Assembly: GCF_014192395.1 (NCBI RefSeq)
Contig: NZ_JACHXW010000001.1
Location: 590,028-654,027 of the forward strand
Source: Paenibacillus endophyticus
Lineage (GTDB): Bacteria > Bacillota > Bacilli > Paenibacillales > Paenibacillaceae
Reading direction: 5' to 3'
Length of the DNA: 64,000 nucleotides
A program made the position numbers and the translations under genes. This document shows positions 8,127 to 17,377 of the stretch, in pieces (position 1 is the first letter of the stretch; each line of letters starts with the position of its first letter). The notes beneath the pieces were generated by a model, which did no database searches, was not told the DNA's origin, and saw only the letters and a list, made by a program, of their open reading frames with translations.

Positions 8127-9872
8127 TCAGTCTTTTTTATCCAGCGGCAGACGCAGCATGATCCGTGATCCTCCTCCCGGAGCACTGTCAATCGTGAAGC
8201 TGAACGATTCACCATAGCAAATTTTCAGGCGAGTAATGACATTTTTCATTCCGATGGAATCGCCCATGACAGCCTCCTCGTGGAGGTAATGATGAAGCTC
8301 CCGTATTTTCTCCTGATCCATGCCGACCCCGTTGTCCGCAATGAGGAAGACAATTTGACCATGTTCTTGCGCAATCTGAATCGTAATATAGCCAATGCCC
8401 GGCACATTCTCGATGCCATGGATGCTTGCATTTTCCACAAACGGCAAAAAGGTCATCTTCGGAATTTCAATATCCAGAAGGGATTGATCCACTTCGATGT
8501 GATACTCCAGTTTACTGTCAAAACGGTACTTCTGAATTTGAAGGAAGCTTTCCATCAATTCAAGCTCCTCGCGAATCGTAACGAAGCTCCGTTTCCAAAG
8601 AATCGATTTACGAAAGATTTTGGCCATGTTCTGAATCGTCTTTGCCGTTTGTATCTCGCCCTTCATCTGGCTTCGCATTCGGATCGTCTCCAGCGCATTG
8701 AATAAAAAATGAGGGTTGATCTGACTGTGCAGTGCATGTAGTTGGGCTTGTCTTTGGCTAAGCTCCAGCTCTTTCTTCTGTAGCTCCGTTTCATACACAT
8801 CATTAATTAGGTTTTCGATCCGTTCGCTCATTCGGTTGAACTCCACCGCAAGCTCGCCTACCTCATCCCGTTCCCGATGATAAGGTATACGTTCAAAGTT
8901 TTTGCCTTTTACGGACTTCATGTGCTTCAGAATTTTTTGAATGCGCGTATGGATCGAGCGGGAAACCAGCACGATGACGATCGTAGGCACAAGAAAATTA
9001 ATGCCTGCAAACCATAGGATAAATTGCCCCGATTGCCTGACATCATACAAAATTTTCTCTTCATCCAACACGCCGTATACCGTCCAGTCTCCCAAATAGC
9101 GATTATTGCGATATTGCTTGCTGATTACGATTGCTTTATCGGGCCTAGGTATATCGTTGAGGCTTAGTGACTGCCCTGTTGTGATCAGAACACTTGGTTG
9201 ACCGCTGGACAGTCTGCCGTAACGAGCTTGATTGGACGGATCCAGAAAGTAAAAATCCCCCTTAAAGCTGGATAGATCAAGGATTTGAGAAATATAATCC
9301 ATATTCAAGTCGATTTTCATCACATGCTCATACGTCTCGGACCGGCGATCGGATAGCTTTTGAATAACGCTGATACTGTCGGATGTTACGTACAAATAGG
9401 GATACGTATTATTGAGATTTTTAATGTGATGGTACCAATCCGCGTTCCGCATCTCGTCCTCGAGCCGGATGATATGGCTCGAGGCCAGTATCGTGGGATT
9501 GTCACTCATAATAACAACGGAGCTGATGGTTTTGTACTCCTTATCGGCTCGATTGAACAGATTCGAAATGGCATTCAGCGACTCCACATAGCGATCATGA
9601 GAAGCATGAACGATGTTCAAATGATTGTTGAGCTGCTTGTTGATAGAATACAGATAGGAAATGCCTGCCGCATCTTCAATGACGGCCCCTAATTCGGCTT
9701 TCAATTCATTGATTGCTTGTTCCGAATCTGCCGTTTTCTGATTTTTAATGTTAATGGTTGTCACATGATAGAACATCACGTTAGTCAGTACGATCGGTAC
9801 GAATACGCACACAATATAGATGAAGACCAGCTTGTTTCGGAGCTTCAAATGATGAAAACGAAAGTTTGGCAT
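8127..9872 (-). CDS. Sensor histidine kinase, YesM-like (LytS/His_kinase family)
   Basis: This 581-residue membrane sensor has an N-terminal membrane segment (about residues 13-35), a large extracellular Cache-like sensor region, a second membrane segment (about 285-305), a HAMP linker, the His_kinase box with QINPHFLFNALE (phospho-acceptor His388), and a HATPase_c domain with ADNGVGM and a conserved GIGLxN-type box (SIGMKNVITRL). It should sense a sugar or a liganded binding protein outside the cell and phosphorylate the response regulator encoded immediately upstream, 14 bases away. The ATG start is preceded by AAGGAGG. Confidence 0.92.
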   Translation of the reverse strand: MPNFRFHHLKLRNKLVFIYIVCVFVPIVLTNVMFYHVTTINIKNQKTADSEQAINELKAELGAVIEDAAGISYLYSINKQLNNHLNIVHASHDRYVESLNAISNLFNRADKEYKTISSVVIMSDNPTILASSHIIRLEDEMRNADWYHHIKNLNNTYPYLYVTSDSISVIQKLSDRRSETYEHVMKIDLNMDYISQILDLSSFKGDFYFLDPSNQARYGRLSSGQPSVLITTGQSLSLNDIPRPDKAIVISKQYRNNRYLGDWTVYGVLDEEKILYDVRQSGQFILWFAGINFLVPTIVIVLVSRSIHTRIQKILKHMKSVKGKNFERIPYHRERDEVGELAVEFNRMSERIENLINDVYETELQKKELELSQRQAQLHALHSQINPHFLFNALETIRMRSQMKGEIQTAKTIQNMAKIFRKSILWKRSFVTIREELELMESFLQIQKYRFDSKLEYHIEVDQSLLDIEIPKMTFLPFVENASIHGIENVPGIGYITIQIAQEHGQIVFLIADNGVGMDQEKIRELHHYLHEEAVMGDSIGMKNVITRLKICYGESFSFTIDSAPGGGSRIMLRLPLDKKD

Positions 9873-9886
9873 GAGGGGGAGCCTCC

Positions 9887-11452
9887 TTATTTTTTGCCGA
9901 TCATCCTATTGCGATAATCCGTTGGCGTCATGTTTTCCAGCTTCTCAAACTGGGCAGCAAAATAATCGGCATTCTGGAAGCCTACAAGTTCCGCGACTTC
10001 ATACATGCGTTTTTTCGTTTGCCGCAGCAGTCGTTTTGCTTCTTCTATGCGAAGCGAAAGCACATACTCATTGAAATAGACGCCGTAATTTTTGCGGAAC
10101 AGCTGTCCGAGGTAGACCGGATTCATGTGGAATTCGGCAGCAATTCCTTTCAAATAAATATTTTCTTTGTAGTGGCTGTCGATATATTTTTTAACTTTTT
10201 CAATACTGCCCTCGTTCTTTTCTCCGCGCTTCTCCGCGATATATTTAGCCGCTTCTTCTATAAATTGCAAGAGAACATGCCTTAGCTGCTTCAAATTGCG
10301 GTATTTCATCTGCCAATTGAGCAATTCCTCCAACCATTGCAAATCTTTTTCGTTTCCTTCCAGCTGCCGGATGATATTGATGATGGCAATCATCATTCGC
10401 CTTATCGTATTCGTGACTGCACCGGAAGCGAAATGCCTCTCCTGAAAGGCGATAAAAATGGCATCAATAGCGGCGGTATAGCCTTCCAATTGATCCGCTT
10501 CAATCTCATAAATGAGCTTGCTGTGCAGTTCTTCATCCACATCAAAATAATATAAGGGCAGCTCCAGCAGATCCGATGCCATAAAGATGCCGTTATTGCC
10601 GGCGGCAAAACGATAATTCAAGCATTCCTCTGCACTGATCCCGGAATGGGCGATCTGTTTTAAGTGGCTTGCCGTATGACCGATATACAAAGCGATCGTC
10701 GTTGCAAGCTCCGTCTCCAGCCTCTCAAGCAGCTTGGCGTAGCTCGTCCATGCGGGCTCGCTTTGCTTGTCCAGCCATAACTGAGGCACAATAATGCCAT
10801 ATTGATTGAACGCGCGTACATGAATGAGCAGAGGTTGTCCCTCATGATGAAAATATTGCTGGAGCGATGTTTGCAGTAGGGGAAAATAGTCGATTGTCCC
10901 ATGAGGCAGTTCGTCCTGTATTTCTGCAATGAAATAGGTATACGAAGAGGATAGCGGAAGCTCCAACGCATGGGCAATCCGCGCCATCACTTGTTCGCTT
11001 GGTTCGGTCTGCAGCAAGCTTTCGATAACGATTTCGATAAGCGGCTTTTCTCTCGTTATCGATAAGAGTTGTTTTTGATTTAGCGTATTGGCTATTTTTT
11101 TCAAGGTTGACGTAAGCTCCTGTTCATCAACCGGTTTGAGGATATAATCCGACACATTGAAACGAAAGGCTTGCTGGGCATAAGAGAAATCGGGGTACCC
11201 GCTTAAGATGATAAACAGCGGTTGATGGTCAACTTCCGCTTTCACCTTTTGGATTAGCTCCAGACCGTCCAGCACGGGCATGCGAATATCTACAATGACG
11301 AGGTCGGGGGTCAGTTGTGCAATAAGCTCCAGTGCTTGCTTTCCGTTTTCCGCTTCTCCACAGATTACAAATTGCTGTGACGACCAATCCATTAGACTGA
11401 TCAATCCCTTGCGGACAAAAATTTCGTCATCCACGATAAGCACTTTATACAT
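9887..11452 (-). CDS. AraC-type response regulator, YesN-like
   Basis: This 521-residue cytoplasmic regulator is the first gene of the leftward operon. The receiver domain occupies about residues 1-120 (VLIVDDE, phospho-acceptor Asp55 in VDIRMP, and LKPVDEQE with the conserved Lys). A long helical middle region follows, then a C-terminal AraC double helix-turn-helix (about 420-521; the second recognition region reads FQNADYFAAQFEKLENMTP). With the kinase at 8127-9872 it should activate the adjacent importer. The start ATG is preceded by GAAGGAGG. No promoter could be set with confidence. Confidence 0.92.
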   Translation of the reverse strand: MYKVLIVDDEIFVRKGLISLMDWSSQQFVICGEAENGKQALELIAQLTPDLVIVDIRMPVLDGLELIQKVKAEVDHQPLFIILSGYPDFSYAQQAFRFNVSDYILKPVDEQELTSTLKKIANTLNQKQLLSITREKPLIEIVIESLLQTEPSEQVMARIAHALELPLSSSYTYFIAEIQDELPHGTIDYFPLLQTSLQQYFHHEGQPLLIHVRAFNQYGIIVPQLWLDKQSEPAWTSYAKLLERLETELATTIALYIGHTASHLKQIAHSGISAEECLNYRFAAGNNGIFMASDLLELPLYYFDVDEELHSKLIYEIEADQLEGYTAAIDAIFIAFQERHFASGAVTNTIRRMMIAIINIIRQLEGNEKDLQWLEELLNWQMKYRNLKQLRHVLLQFIEEAAKYIAEKRGEKNEGSIEKVKKYIDSHYKENIYLKGIAAEFHMNPVYLGQLFRKNYGVYFNEYVLSLRIEEAKRLLRQTKKRMYEVAELVGFQNADYFAAQFEKLENMTPTDYRNRMIGKK

Positions 11453-11894
11453 GGTGTTTCCTCCTTCAAGATATCAATTATGGCCGATTAATGAGAGCGA
11501 TCCGCTGAGTGGCCTCTCCTATCAATATGGAGTTCATTATAAGCAAAATCGAGATGAAAGTTAAAGTATTATATCAATTTCATTATGGAGGGATACATAT
11601 TGTGAGGCTTGTGGCTTGTTGGCAAGAGAGCCTAAGCGGGGAGATTAGACGCTAAAGTCGGTAGACGCAGACTAGTGGGTGATGGAAGAGTTCGTATGCC
11701 TCCTCTGTTCAATGGCCAGATTGCCCGGTATAGGTCGTTCCTCCTGCTTGTCTGTTTTTCTTAATGCAAATAGGAAGTAAACAACGGGTAAGTATGTAAA
11801 GAGTTGCACATTGTTGCCCAAATATAGATCGAATATACTGAAAGCGTATACAAATAGGGGCTCCTAAACTGATGATGAAACCGGAGGTAAGGAT
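11453..11894. other. Divergent intergenic region between two importer clusters
   Basis: This gap of 442 bases separates the leftward regulator gene from the rightward binding-protein gene. The right end holds a readable promoter and cre-like site (11811-11852) and the ribosome binding site GGAGGT. The left part must carry the promoter of the leftward operon, but I see no clear boxes. No RNA gene or credible small ORF is visible. Confidence 0.6.
11811..11852 (+). promoter_or_regulatory. SigA-like promoter with overlapping cre-like site
   Basis: The -35 box TTGTTG (11811-11816) and the -10 box TATACT (11834-11839) are 17 bp apart. TGAAAGCGTATACA (11839-11852) starts on the last base of the -10 and fits TGWAANCGNTNWCA at all but one fixed position. 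Its position over the start site fits repression by CcpA when preferred sugars are present. Compare the near-identical layout at 8033-8051. Confidence 0.6.
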
Positions 11895-13640
11895 ATGGAA
11901 ATGCAAAAGATAAGAGGCAAAGGCCTAAAAGGGATCATGATCTTTCTGATTACAGCACTCGCTCTTACGGCTTGTACGTCGGGTGAAAATGGAAAGCCGG
12001 AGAATGAAGCGAAGCCTTCGGCCACAACAGGCAGCAATAACAGCGGAGGCAATTCGGGAACGAACGAGGGAGCTGAAGACGGCCCATTCGTGAAATACGA
12101 TCCGCCAATTGAAGTGTCGTTCGTCAGACATTTGAGCGACGTCGTAGAAAATAACGTGCTTGGCGTATTAAAGGACGAGACGCTGGAGAATAACCGCTGG
12201 ACCCGTGTGTATGAAGAAGAGCTTGGCATTAAAATTGTCAACGATTGGGTAGTCAAGGGAGATATTACGTCGGATCAATATTTGCAAAAAATCAATGTGA
12301 CTTTGGCATCTGGAGACCTGCCGGACTTCATTCCGGTAAATGCGACGCAGCTTAAGCAGCTTGCGGATTCCGGCCAGATCGAAGACGTGACTGAGCTGTA
12401 CAACAAATATGCTTCTCCAGCGCTTAAGGAAGCTTTGCTGCAGGAGGGGTCCAGTCCCTTCGACGCGGTAACACTGGACGGAAAGCTGATGGCCATTCCG
12501 ATGGTGGAGGCTTCCATCGAACGTTCCATGTTCATCTGGATCCGTACGGATTGGATGAAAAAGCTCGGCTTGCAGCCTCCGAAGACGATGGCCGACGTGC
12601 TTGCGATATCCAAGGCTTTCACGGAGAAGGATCCTGACGGCAACGGCCAACCGGACACGTTCGGGCTTGGTTTTACCAAAAGTCTATGGGGCGGCGCGAT
12701 GGGTCTGGAAGGCTTCATGGCAGGCTACAACGCTTTCCCGAATATTTGGGTGGAGGATGCTTCAGGAGGCCTTGTCTATGGAAGCGTTCAGCCCGAAGTA
12801 AGGACGGCGCTTCAAGCTCTGCAGGCAATGTCCAAAGGCGGGCAAGTGGATCCGGAATTTGGAATTAAGGATGGAAGCAAAGTATCCGAGCTGATTGCCG
12901 GAGGCAAGATCGGCATGCAATACGGTGAGCAATGGAATTCGATTTATCCGCTCCAATTAAACAAAAATGTGGATACGAATGCGCAGTGGCAAGCGTTTCC
13001 GATCGTCACGGAATCCGGCGACATGGCTAAGATTCCGCTTAAATTCAGCACGGCCCGTTTCTACGCGGTGAAAAAGGGTGTCGAACATCCGGAAGCGCTG
13101 ATTAAGCTGTTCAACATGCATTTGGAGAAAATTTGGGGCGAAACGGGCGACTTCGGTTATTATTTCGCACCGCCTGAAGCCGAGAGCGTATGGCAGCTTT
13201 CACCGGTAACCCCTTACCCGTTGAAGAAAAACGTCGAAGCGTTCCGCGCGATTGACGCGGCTCGGAAGGCAGGCGACATGTCTACGTTGACGGGTGAAGC
13301 GAAGACGATTCAGGAGAAGATGGAGTCGTATTATTCGGGCTCGAAGGAAGGGTTTGCTGTATGGGGCTGGGAGCGAATCTACAGCGAGGAAGGTTCGATG
13401 GGCATTACGGACCAGTACGATAAAAACAACCAGTTCCTGCTCGAAAAGTTTGTAGGAGCTCCGACGCCGACGATGGTGGAGCGCAAAGCGACGCTCGAGA
13501 AGCTGCAGAACGAAGTGTTCGTCAAAATCATTCTGGGTGATCCAATCGAAACCTTCGACAAGTTCGTCGAGGATTGGAAGAAGCTTGGCGGTGAACAGAT
13601 AACGAAAGAAGTTAACGAATGGTATGCAAGCACGAAATAA
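11895..13640 (+). CDS. Extracellular sugar-binding lipoprotein, LplA type
   Basis: This 581-residue solute-binding protein has a lipoprotein signal peptide (lipobox LTAC, lipidated Cys27) and a low-complexity Gly/Asn/Ser linker (about residues 28-60). The mature part is of LplA/YtcQ size and contains a segment with DPDGNGQPDTFGLGF (about 246-260), a calcium-loop-like motif common in this group. GGAGGT sits just before the ATG. It heads an operon with two permeases, kinase and regulator, and downstream pentonate-degrading genes. An aldopentose, uronate or pentose-rich oligosaccharide is therefore a reasonable inferred substrate. Confidence 0.9.
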   Translation: MEMQKIRGKGLKGIMIFLITALALTACTSGENGKPENEAKPSATTGSNNSGGNSGTNEGAEDGPFVKYDPPIEVSFVRHLSDVVENNVLGVLKDETLENNRWTRVYEEELGIKIVNDWVVKGDITSDQYLQKINVTLASGDLPDFIPVNATQLKQLADSGQIEDVTELYNKYASPALKEALLQEGSSPFDAVTLDGKLMAIPMVEASIERSMFIWIRTDWMKKLGLQPPKTMADVLAISKAFTEKDPDGNGQPDTFGLGFTKSLWGGAMGLEGFMAGYNAFPNIWVEDASGGLVYGSVQPEVRTALQALQAMSKGGQVDPEFGIKDGSKVSELIAGGKIGMQYGEQWNSIYPLQLNKNVDTNAQWQAFPIVTESGDMAKIPLKFSTARFYAVKKGVEHPEALIKLFNMHLEKIWGETGDFGYYFAPPEAESVWQLSPVTPYPLKKNVEAFRAIDAARKAGDMSTLTGEAKTIQEKMESYYSGSKEGFAVWGWERIYSEEGSMGITDQYDKNNQFLLEKFVGAPTPTMVERKATLEKLQNEVFVKIILGDPIETFDKFVEDWKKLGGEQITKEVNEWYASTK

Positions 13641-13669
13641 GAGATTGGCAGTCGGTGAATGAACGGAGA

Positions 13670-13704
13670 AGAGTAGAGATAGGAAATGGGTTCCGCTCTA
13701 CTCT
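13670..13704 (+). terminator. Intra-operon hairpin between binding-protein and permease genes
   Basis: AGAGTAGAG (13670-13678) pairs perfectly with CTCTACTCT (13696-13704) over a 17-base loop. There is no strong T-run, so partial attenuation or mRNA stabilisation of the binding-protein transcript is more likely than full termination. Confidence 0.5.
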
Positions 13705-13740
13705 CCCTGCTTCATGGCTGGACAGGAGGGACAACGACGA

Positions 13741-14640
13741 ATGGGAACCAAGACAAGGAGAGAACTGCCGCTGCACTTGATGATCGTGCCGGGGTTAATT
13801 TTTATCATTTTATTTTCATATGTGCCTATGGCCGGAATTGCGATCGCTTTTCAAAAGTTTATACCCGCCAAAGGCCTTTTTGGGGATCAGCAGTGGATTG
13901 GGTGGGAGAACTTTTCCTATGTATTGCAATTGCCGAGTTTCACGCAAGTGTTGTTAAATACGTTGCTGATTTCAAGCTTCAAGCTTATTTTGGGACTGTT
14001 GGTGCCGCTCGTGTTCGCTATTCTCCTAAACGAAGTCAAGAACGCGGTGTTGAAACGTACGGTACAAACGACAATTTATTTGCCTTATTTCCTTTCATGG
14101 GTTGTGCTTGGCGGCATTCTGATCGATATTCTTTCGCCGTCAGGCGGTATCGTGAATGGGCTCCTAGTATCGCTAGGCTTGCCCAAAATCTTTTTTCTAG
14201 GGGATAACAATTGGTTTCCCTTTACGCTGGTTGGATCGGACGTGTGGAAAAATTTCGGGTATGGAACGATCGTGTATTTGGCAGCGATCACGGGTATCGA
14301 TCCCGGTTTGTACGAGGCTGCGACCATCGACGGCGCCAACCGCTGGCGCAAAGTATGGCATATTACGCTGCCGGGAATGCGAATGGTCATCGTATTGTTG
14401 TCCGTGCTGAGCCTAGGACAGTTATTGAATGCCGGCTTTGATCAAGTGTTCAACCTATATAGCCCCCAGGTATATGAAAGTGGTGATATTCTAGACACCT
14501 TCGTCTACCGGATCGGTTTGCTTGATGCGCAATACGGCGTCGCAACGGCGGTCGGATTTTTTAAATCCATAGTTTCGTTGATCCTGATCTCGGCTTCTTA
14601 TTTCTTTGCCTATCATTTTGCAAAATATCGGATCTTCTAG
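13741..14640 (+). CDS. Sugar ABC transporter permease, LplB type
   Basis: This 299-residue CUT1 permease has six membrane segments. PMAGIAIAFQKF near the N-terminus and the EAA loop YEAATIDGANRWRKVWHITL mark it as the LplB partner. ATG 13741 is preferred over the in-frame ATG 13714 because AGGAGGG lies between them, 10 bases before 13741. The next permease follows 13 bases after the stop. The ATPase subunit must be supplied in trans. Confidence 0.9.
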   Translation: MGTKTRRELPLHLMIVPGLIFIILFSYVPMAGIAIAFQKFIPAKGLFGDQQWIGWENFSYVLQLPSFTQVLLNTLLISSFKLILGLLVPLVFAILLNEVKNAVLKRTVQTTIYLPYFLSWVVLGGILIDILSPSGGIVNGLLVSLGLPKIFFLGDNNWFPFTLVGSDVWKNFGYGTIVYLAAITGIDPGLYEAATIDGANRWRKVWHITLPGMRMVIVLLSVLSLGQLLNAGFDQVFNLYSPQVYESGDILDTFVYRIGLLDAQYGVATAVGFFKSIVSLILISASYFFAYHFAKYRIF

Positions 14641-14653
14641 GAGGCGAGAAGCC

Positions 14654-15559
14654 ATGGGCCATTCATTTAACAGTACAAAAACAAGACAAGCAAGGAAGCT
14701 CGAGTGGTTTCCGATCGTCAACACGATCGTTTTGGTGCTTGTTGCCATACTCTGCATATTTCCGCTTATTCATATTATCGCGATCTCATTCAGCTCCAGC
14801 TCGGCTGCGGCTGCGGGGCAGGTTAGGCTCTGGCCCGTAGACTTCACTTTGGCTTCCTACGAATACACCGCAAGTCGAGGAGAGTTCTGGCAATCCATGT
14901 GGGTTTCCATTAAGCGGCTTGCGCTTGGTACGCCGTTAAATTTGCTGCTGACGATCATGGTTGCTTACCCGTTGTCGAAGGAGTCGAATGCGCTTCGATT
15001 CCGGCTAGTATATGCTTGGGCGTTCTTCCTGACGATGCTATTCAACGGTGGTTTAATCCCTTGGTACGTAACGCTTAAGGAATACGGGCTGCTCAATACG
15101 ATCTGGGCGCTTGTTCTGCCGGGGGCGGTGCCGGTATTCAGCATTATTTTGCTGCTTAATTTCTTCAGGGAGGTTCCTAAGGAGCTGGAAGAAGCAGCGC
15201 TCATTGACGGAGCGGGCCAATGGACGACATTATGGAAAATATACGTGCCTATTTCGAAGCCTGCCCTTGCGACACTAGCGCTATTCGCCATGGTGGAGCA
15301 TTGGAACAGCTGGTTCGACGGGTTAATTCTTATGGGAAATCCGGACAATTATCCCTTGCAGAGCTACATTCAGACGATCGTCATTCAGCAGAACCTGTCC
15401 AACGTGTCAAGGGACGAACTTCTGAATCTGGCCCTCATCTCCGATAGGACGCTGAAGGCTTCACAAATCTTTTTAGGATCATTACCGATCATTATGGCAT
15501 ATCCATTCCTGCAAAAATATTTTGTGAAGGGTATCGTACTGGGCAGCGTTAAAGGTTAA
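14654..15559 (+). CDS. Sugar ABC transporter permease, LplC/YtcP type
   Basis: This 301-residue permease has the EAA loop EEAALIDGAGQWTTLWKIYV and the tail PFLQKYFVKGIVLGSVKG, typical of the LplC/YtcP partner. ATG 14654 is chosen because AGGAGG is 10 bases upstream and this start does not overlap the preceding gene, whereas the in-frame ATG at 14606 would overlap it by 35 bases. It works with the preceding permease and the binding protein at 11895. Confidence 0.9.
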   Translation: MGHSFNSTKTRQARKLEWFPIVNTIVLVLVAILCIFPLIHIIAISFSSSSAAAAGQVRLWPVDFTLASYEYTASRGEFWQSMWVSIKRLALGTPLNLLLTIMVAYPLSKESNALRFRLVYAWAFFLTMLFNGGLIPWYVTLKEYGLLNTIWALVLPGAVPVFSIILLLNFFREVPKELEEAALIDGAGQWTTLWKIYVPISKPALATLALFAMVEHWNSWFDGLILMGNPDNYPLQSYIQTIVIQQNLSNVSRDELLNLALISDRTLKASQIFLGSLPIIMAYPFLQKYFVKGIVLGSVKG

Positions 15560-15613
15560 CTGGTAAGCCGAAAAGGACAGGAGGAAAGAAATCGGATACA
15601 ATGAAAGAAAACG

Positions 15614-17377
15614 GTGGGGGAGACGTCGTTGTTCAATGGCCATGGTATTTCGCTCAGAAACTCGATCTTTCTGCGTCTGCTGCTTACTTTTTTGCTCATA
15701 ATGCTGCCCATGTGGTCGCTAGGCGTGTATATCTATAACTGGATCGTTCAAACGGCACGCGAAGATATTTCCAAGACAGCCGTATCGCAAATCGACTATT
15801 ATCTCTCAGACATGGAGAAAGAGATCGAGCGAATGAAGCTGCTGCAATACAGCCTCTTGGATGATGAGGATTTAAATGAACTGGCACTCACTTGGGAGAC
15901 TATGGATACGATCGCCCGTATGGAGCATATCAATTCTCTATTAAAGCGGATTTATACCATACAGAATAGCAGCATCTACATTCAGGATGTCAGTGTGCAT
16001 ATCGCTCCCATCGGCAAGACATTGTCTGGAGACGGGGCGCGGGAATTCGACGAGGAACGTTATTTGGGTATCCGCTCCGTCTTCGGAAGCGATTCGCAAA
16101 TCATAGAGTGGAAAGGCGACCTCTTCCTAAGCGCCTTCAAGCCTGGCGGGAGCAAAGAGGCGGTACCGCTCTTTACCGTTGAAATCGCATTGGACAGCAA
16201 GGTTCTCCAGGATGAGCTGAGCCAATTCAACTTGTACGCGGACAGTGGGGCAATGCTCGTGCATGGAACGAACGGCGCCGTAATTACCAACGGAGTTGAC
16301 GCTTTCCCTGAACAAGATATGGCCGCCTTCCTAAAGAAGTCGAATGAAGTCACTAATCGGGATACAGATACCGTAGACTTATCGAACATGCGGTATTACT
16401 ACGTGCACGCTGCTTCTGAGAAGCTGGAATTATCTCTCTTTCGATTCATACCGGGACGGGTATTCCAGGAGCCGCTTGACCGCTTCTATACCTGGGCCTG
16501 GTTATTTCTTACCCTGTCGTTAGCCATCATTGCCATATATGCTTTATCTACCTATAAATTCATTCATAAACCGTTATTGACCTTTGTGAAGAGCTTCCGA
16601 AGAATGGAGAGCGGGGATCTGGATATCTTCATCGATCATGCCTCGAAGGATGAATTCCGTTATTTGTACGGCCGATTCAATCAAATGGTCGCAAACCTTC
16701 GTGCTCTGATCGATCAGGCGTATAAGCAGAAGATATTGGCCCAGAGGGCCGAGCTCAAGCAACTTCAATCCCAGATCAATCCTCATTTTCTGTACAACAG
16801 CTTCTTTATTCTCAACACGATGGCGAAGACGGGAGACACTGAACGCATCGAGCAATTCACGACGCTGCTGGGAGAATATTTTCAATTCGTGACGCGCAAC
16901 GCGTCGGACAACGTGCAGCTTAAGCATGAGATCAGGCATGCGCGCATGTATACCGAAATTCAGGAGATGCGCTTCTCAAGGAGAATCCGGGTTGACTTTC
17001 AGCCGCTGCCGCCTGAATGGAACACTATGCTCGTGCCAAGGCTGATCGTGCAGCCCATCATCGAGAACGCTTTCGAACACAGCCTGGAGAAGAAGGCACG
17101 CGATGGCTTAATCGCAGTGCGCTTCGAGAGGGATGCGGAGGAAGTACGAATCATCGTAGAGGATAACGGGGACCGCCTCACTGACGAGGATTTGGCGAGA
17201 ATGGCGAGGTCGCTGTGGCAAACGGATGAACAAGGCGAGATTACCGGCATGGTTAACATCCATCGCCGCATCCGAATGACACTGGAAGGAGGCGGGCTGA
17301 CTATCGCCCGCAGCGATCTGGGAGGTTTGCAGGCGACGCTGAGTTTGCGGGTAGAGAAAGGGGGGAGCGGCGATTAG
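15614..17377 (+). CDS. Sensor histidine kinase, YesM-like, with altered G1 box
   Basis: This 587-residue sensor has a membrane segment at about residues 16-42, an extracellular sensor region, a second segment at about 292-316, HAMP (about 320-370), the His_kinase box QINPHFLYNSFF (phospho-acceptor His391) and HATPase_c. The ATP-lid G1 motif, usually DNGxGL, reads DNGDRL, and the later GIGLxN motif reads EITGMVN, so nucleotide binding may be weaker than in the other two kinases here. The start is GTG: an in-frame TGA at 15602 excludes anything earlier, while ATG 15601 is out of frame. It sits 54 bases after the permease gene and overlaps the next regulator. Confidence 0.85.
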   Translation: MGETSLFNGHGISLRNSIFLRLLLTFLLIMLPMWSLGVYIYNWIVQTAREDISKTAVSQIDYYLSDMEKEIERMKLLQYSLLDDEDLNELALTWETMDTIARMEHINSLLKRIYTIQNSSIYIQDVSVHIAPIGKTLSGDGAREFDEERYLGIRSVFGSDSQIIEWKGDLFLSAFKPGGSKEAVPLFTVEIALDSKVLQDELSQFNLYADSGAMLVHGTNGAVITNGVDAFPEQDMAAFLKKSNEVTNRDTDTVDLSNMRYYYVHAASEKLELSLFRFIPGRVFQEPLDRFYTWAWLFLTLSLAIIAIYALSTYKFIHKPLLTFVKSFRRMESGDLDIFIDHASKDEFRYLYGRFNQMVANLRALIDQAYKQKILAQRAELKQLQSQINPHFLYNSFFILNTMAKTGDTERIEQFTTLLGEYFQFVTRNASDNVQLKHEIRHARMYTEIQEMRFSRRIRVDFQPLPPEWNTMLVPRLIVQPIIENAFEHSLEKKARDGLIAVRFERDAEEVRIIVEDNGDRLTDEDLARMARSLWQTDEQGEITGMVNIHRRIRMTLEGGGLTIARSDLGGLQATLSLRVEKGGSGD

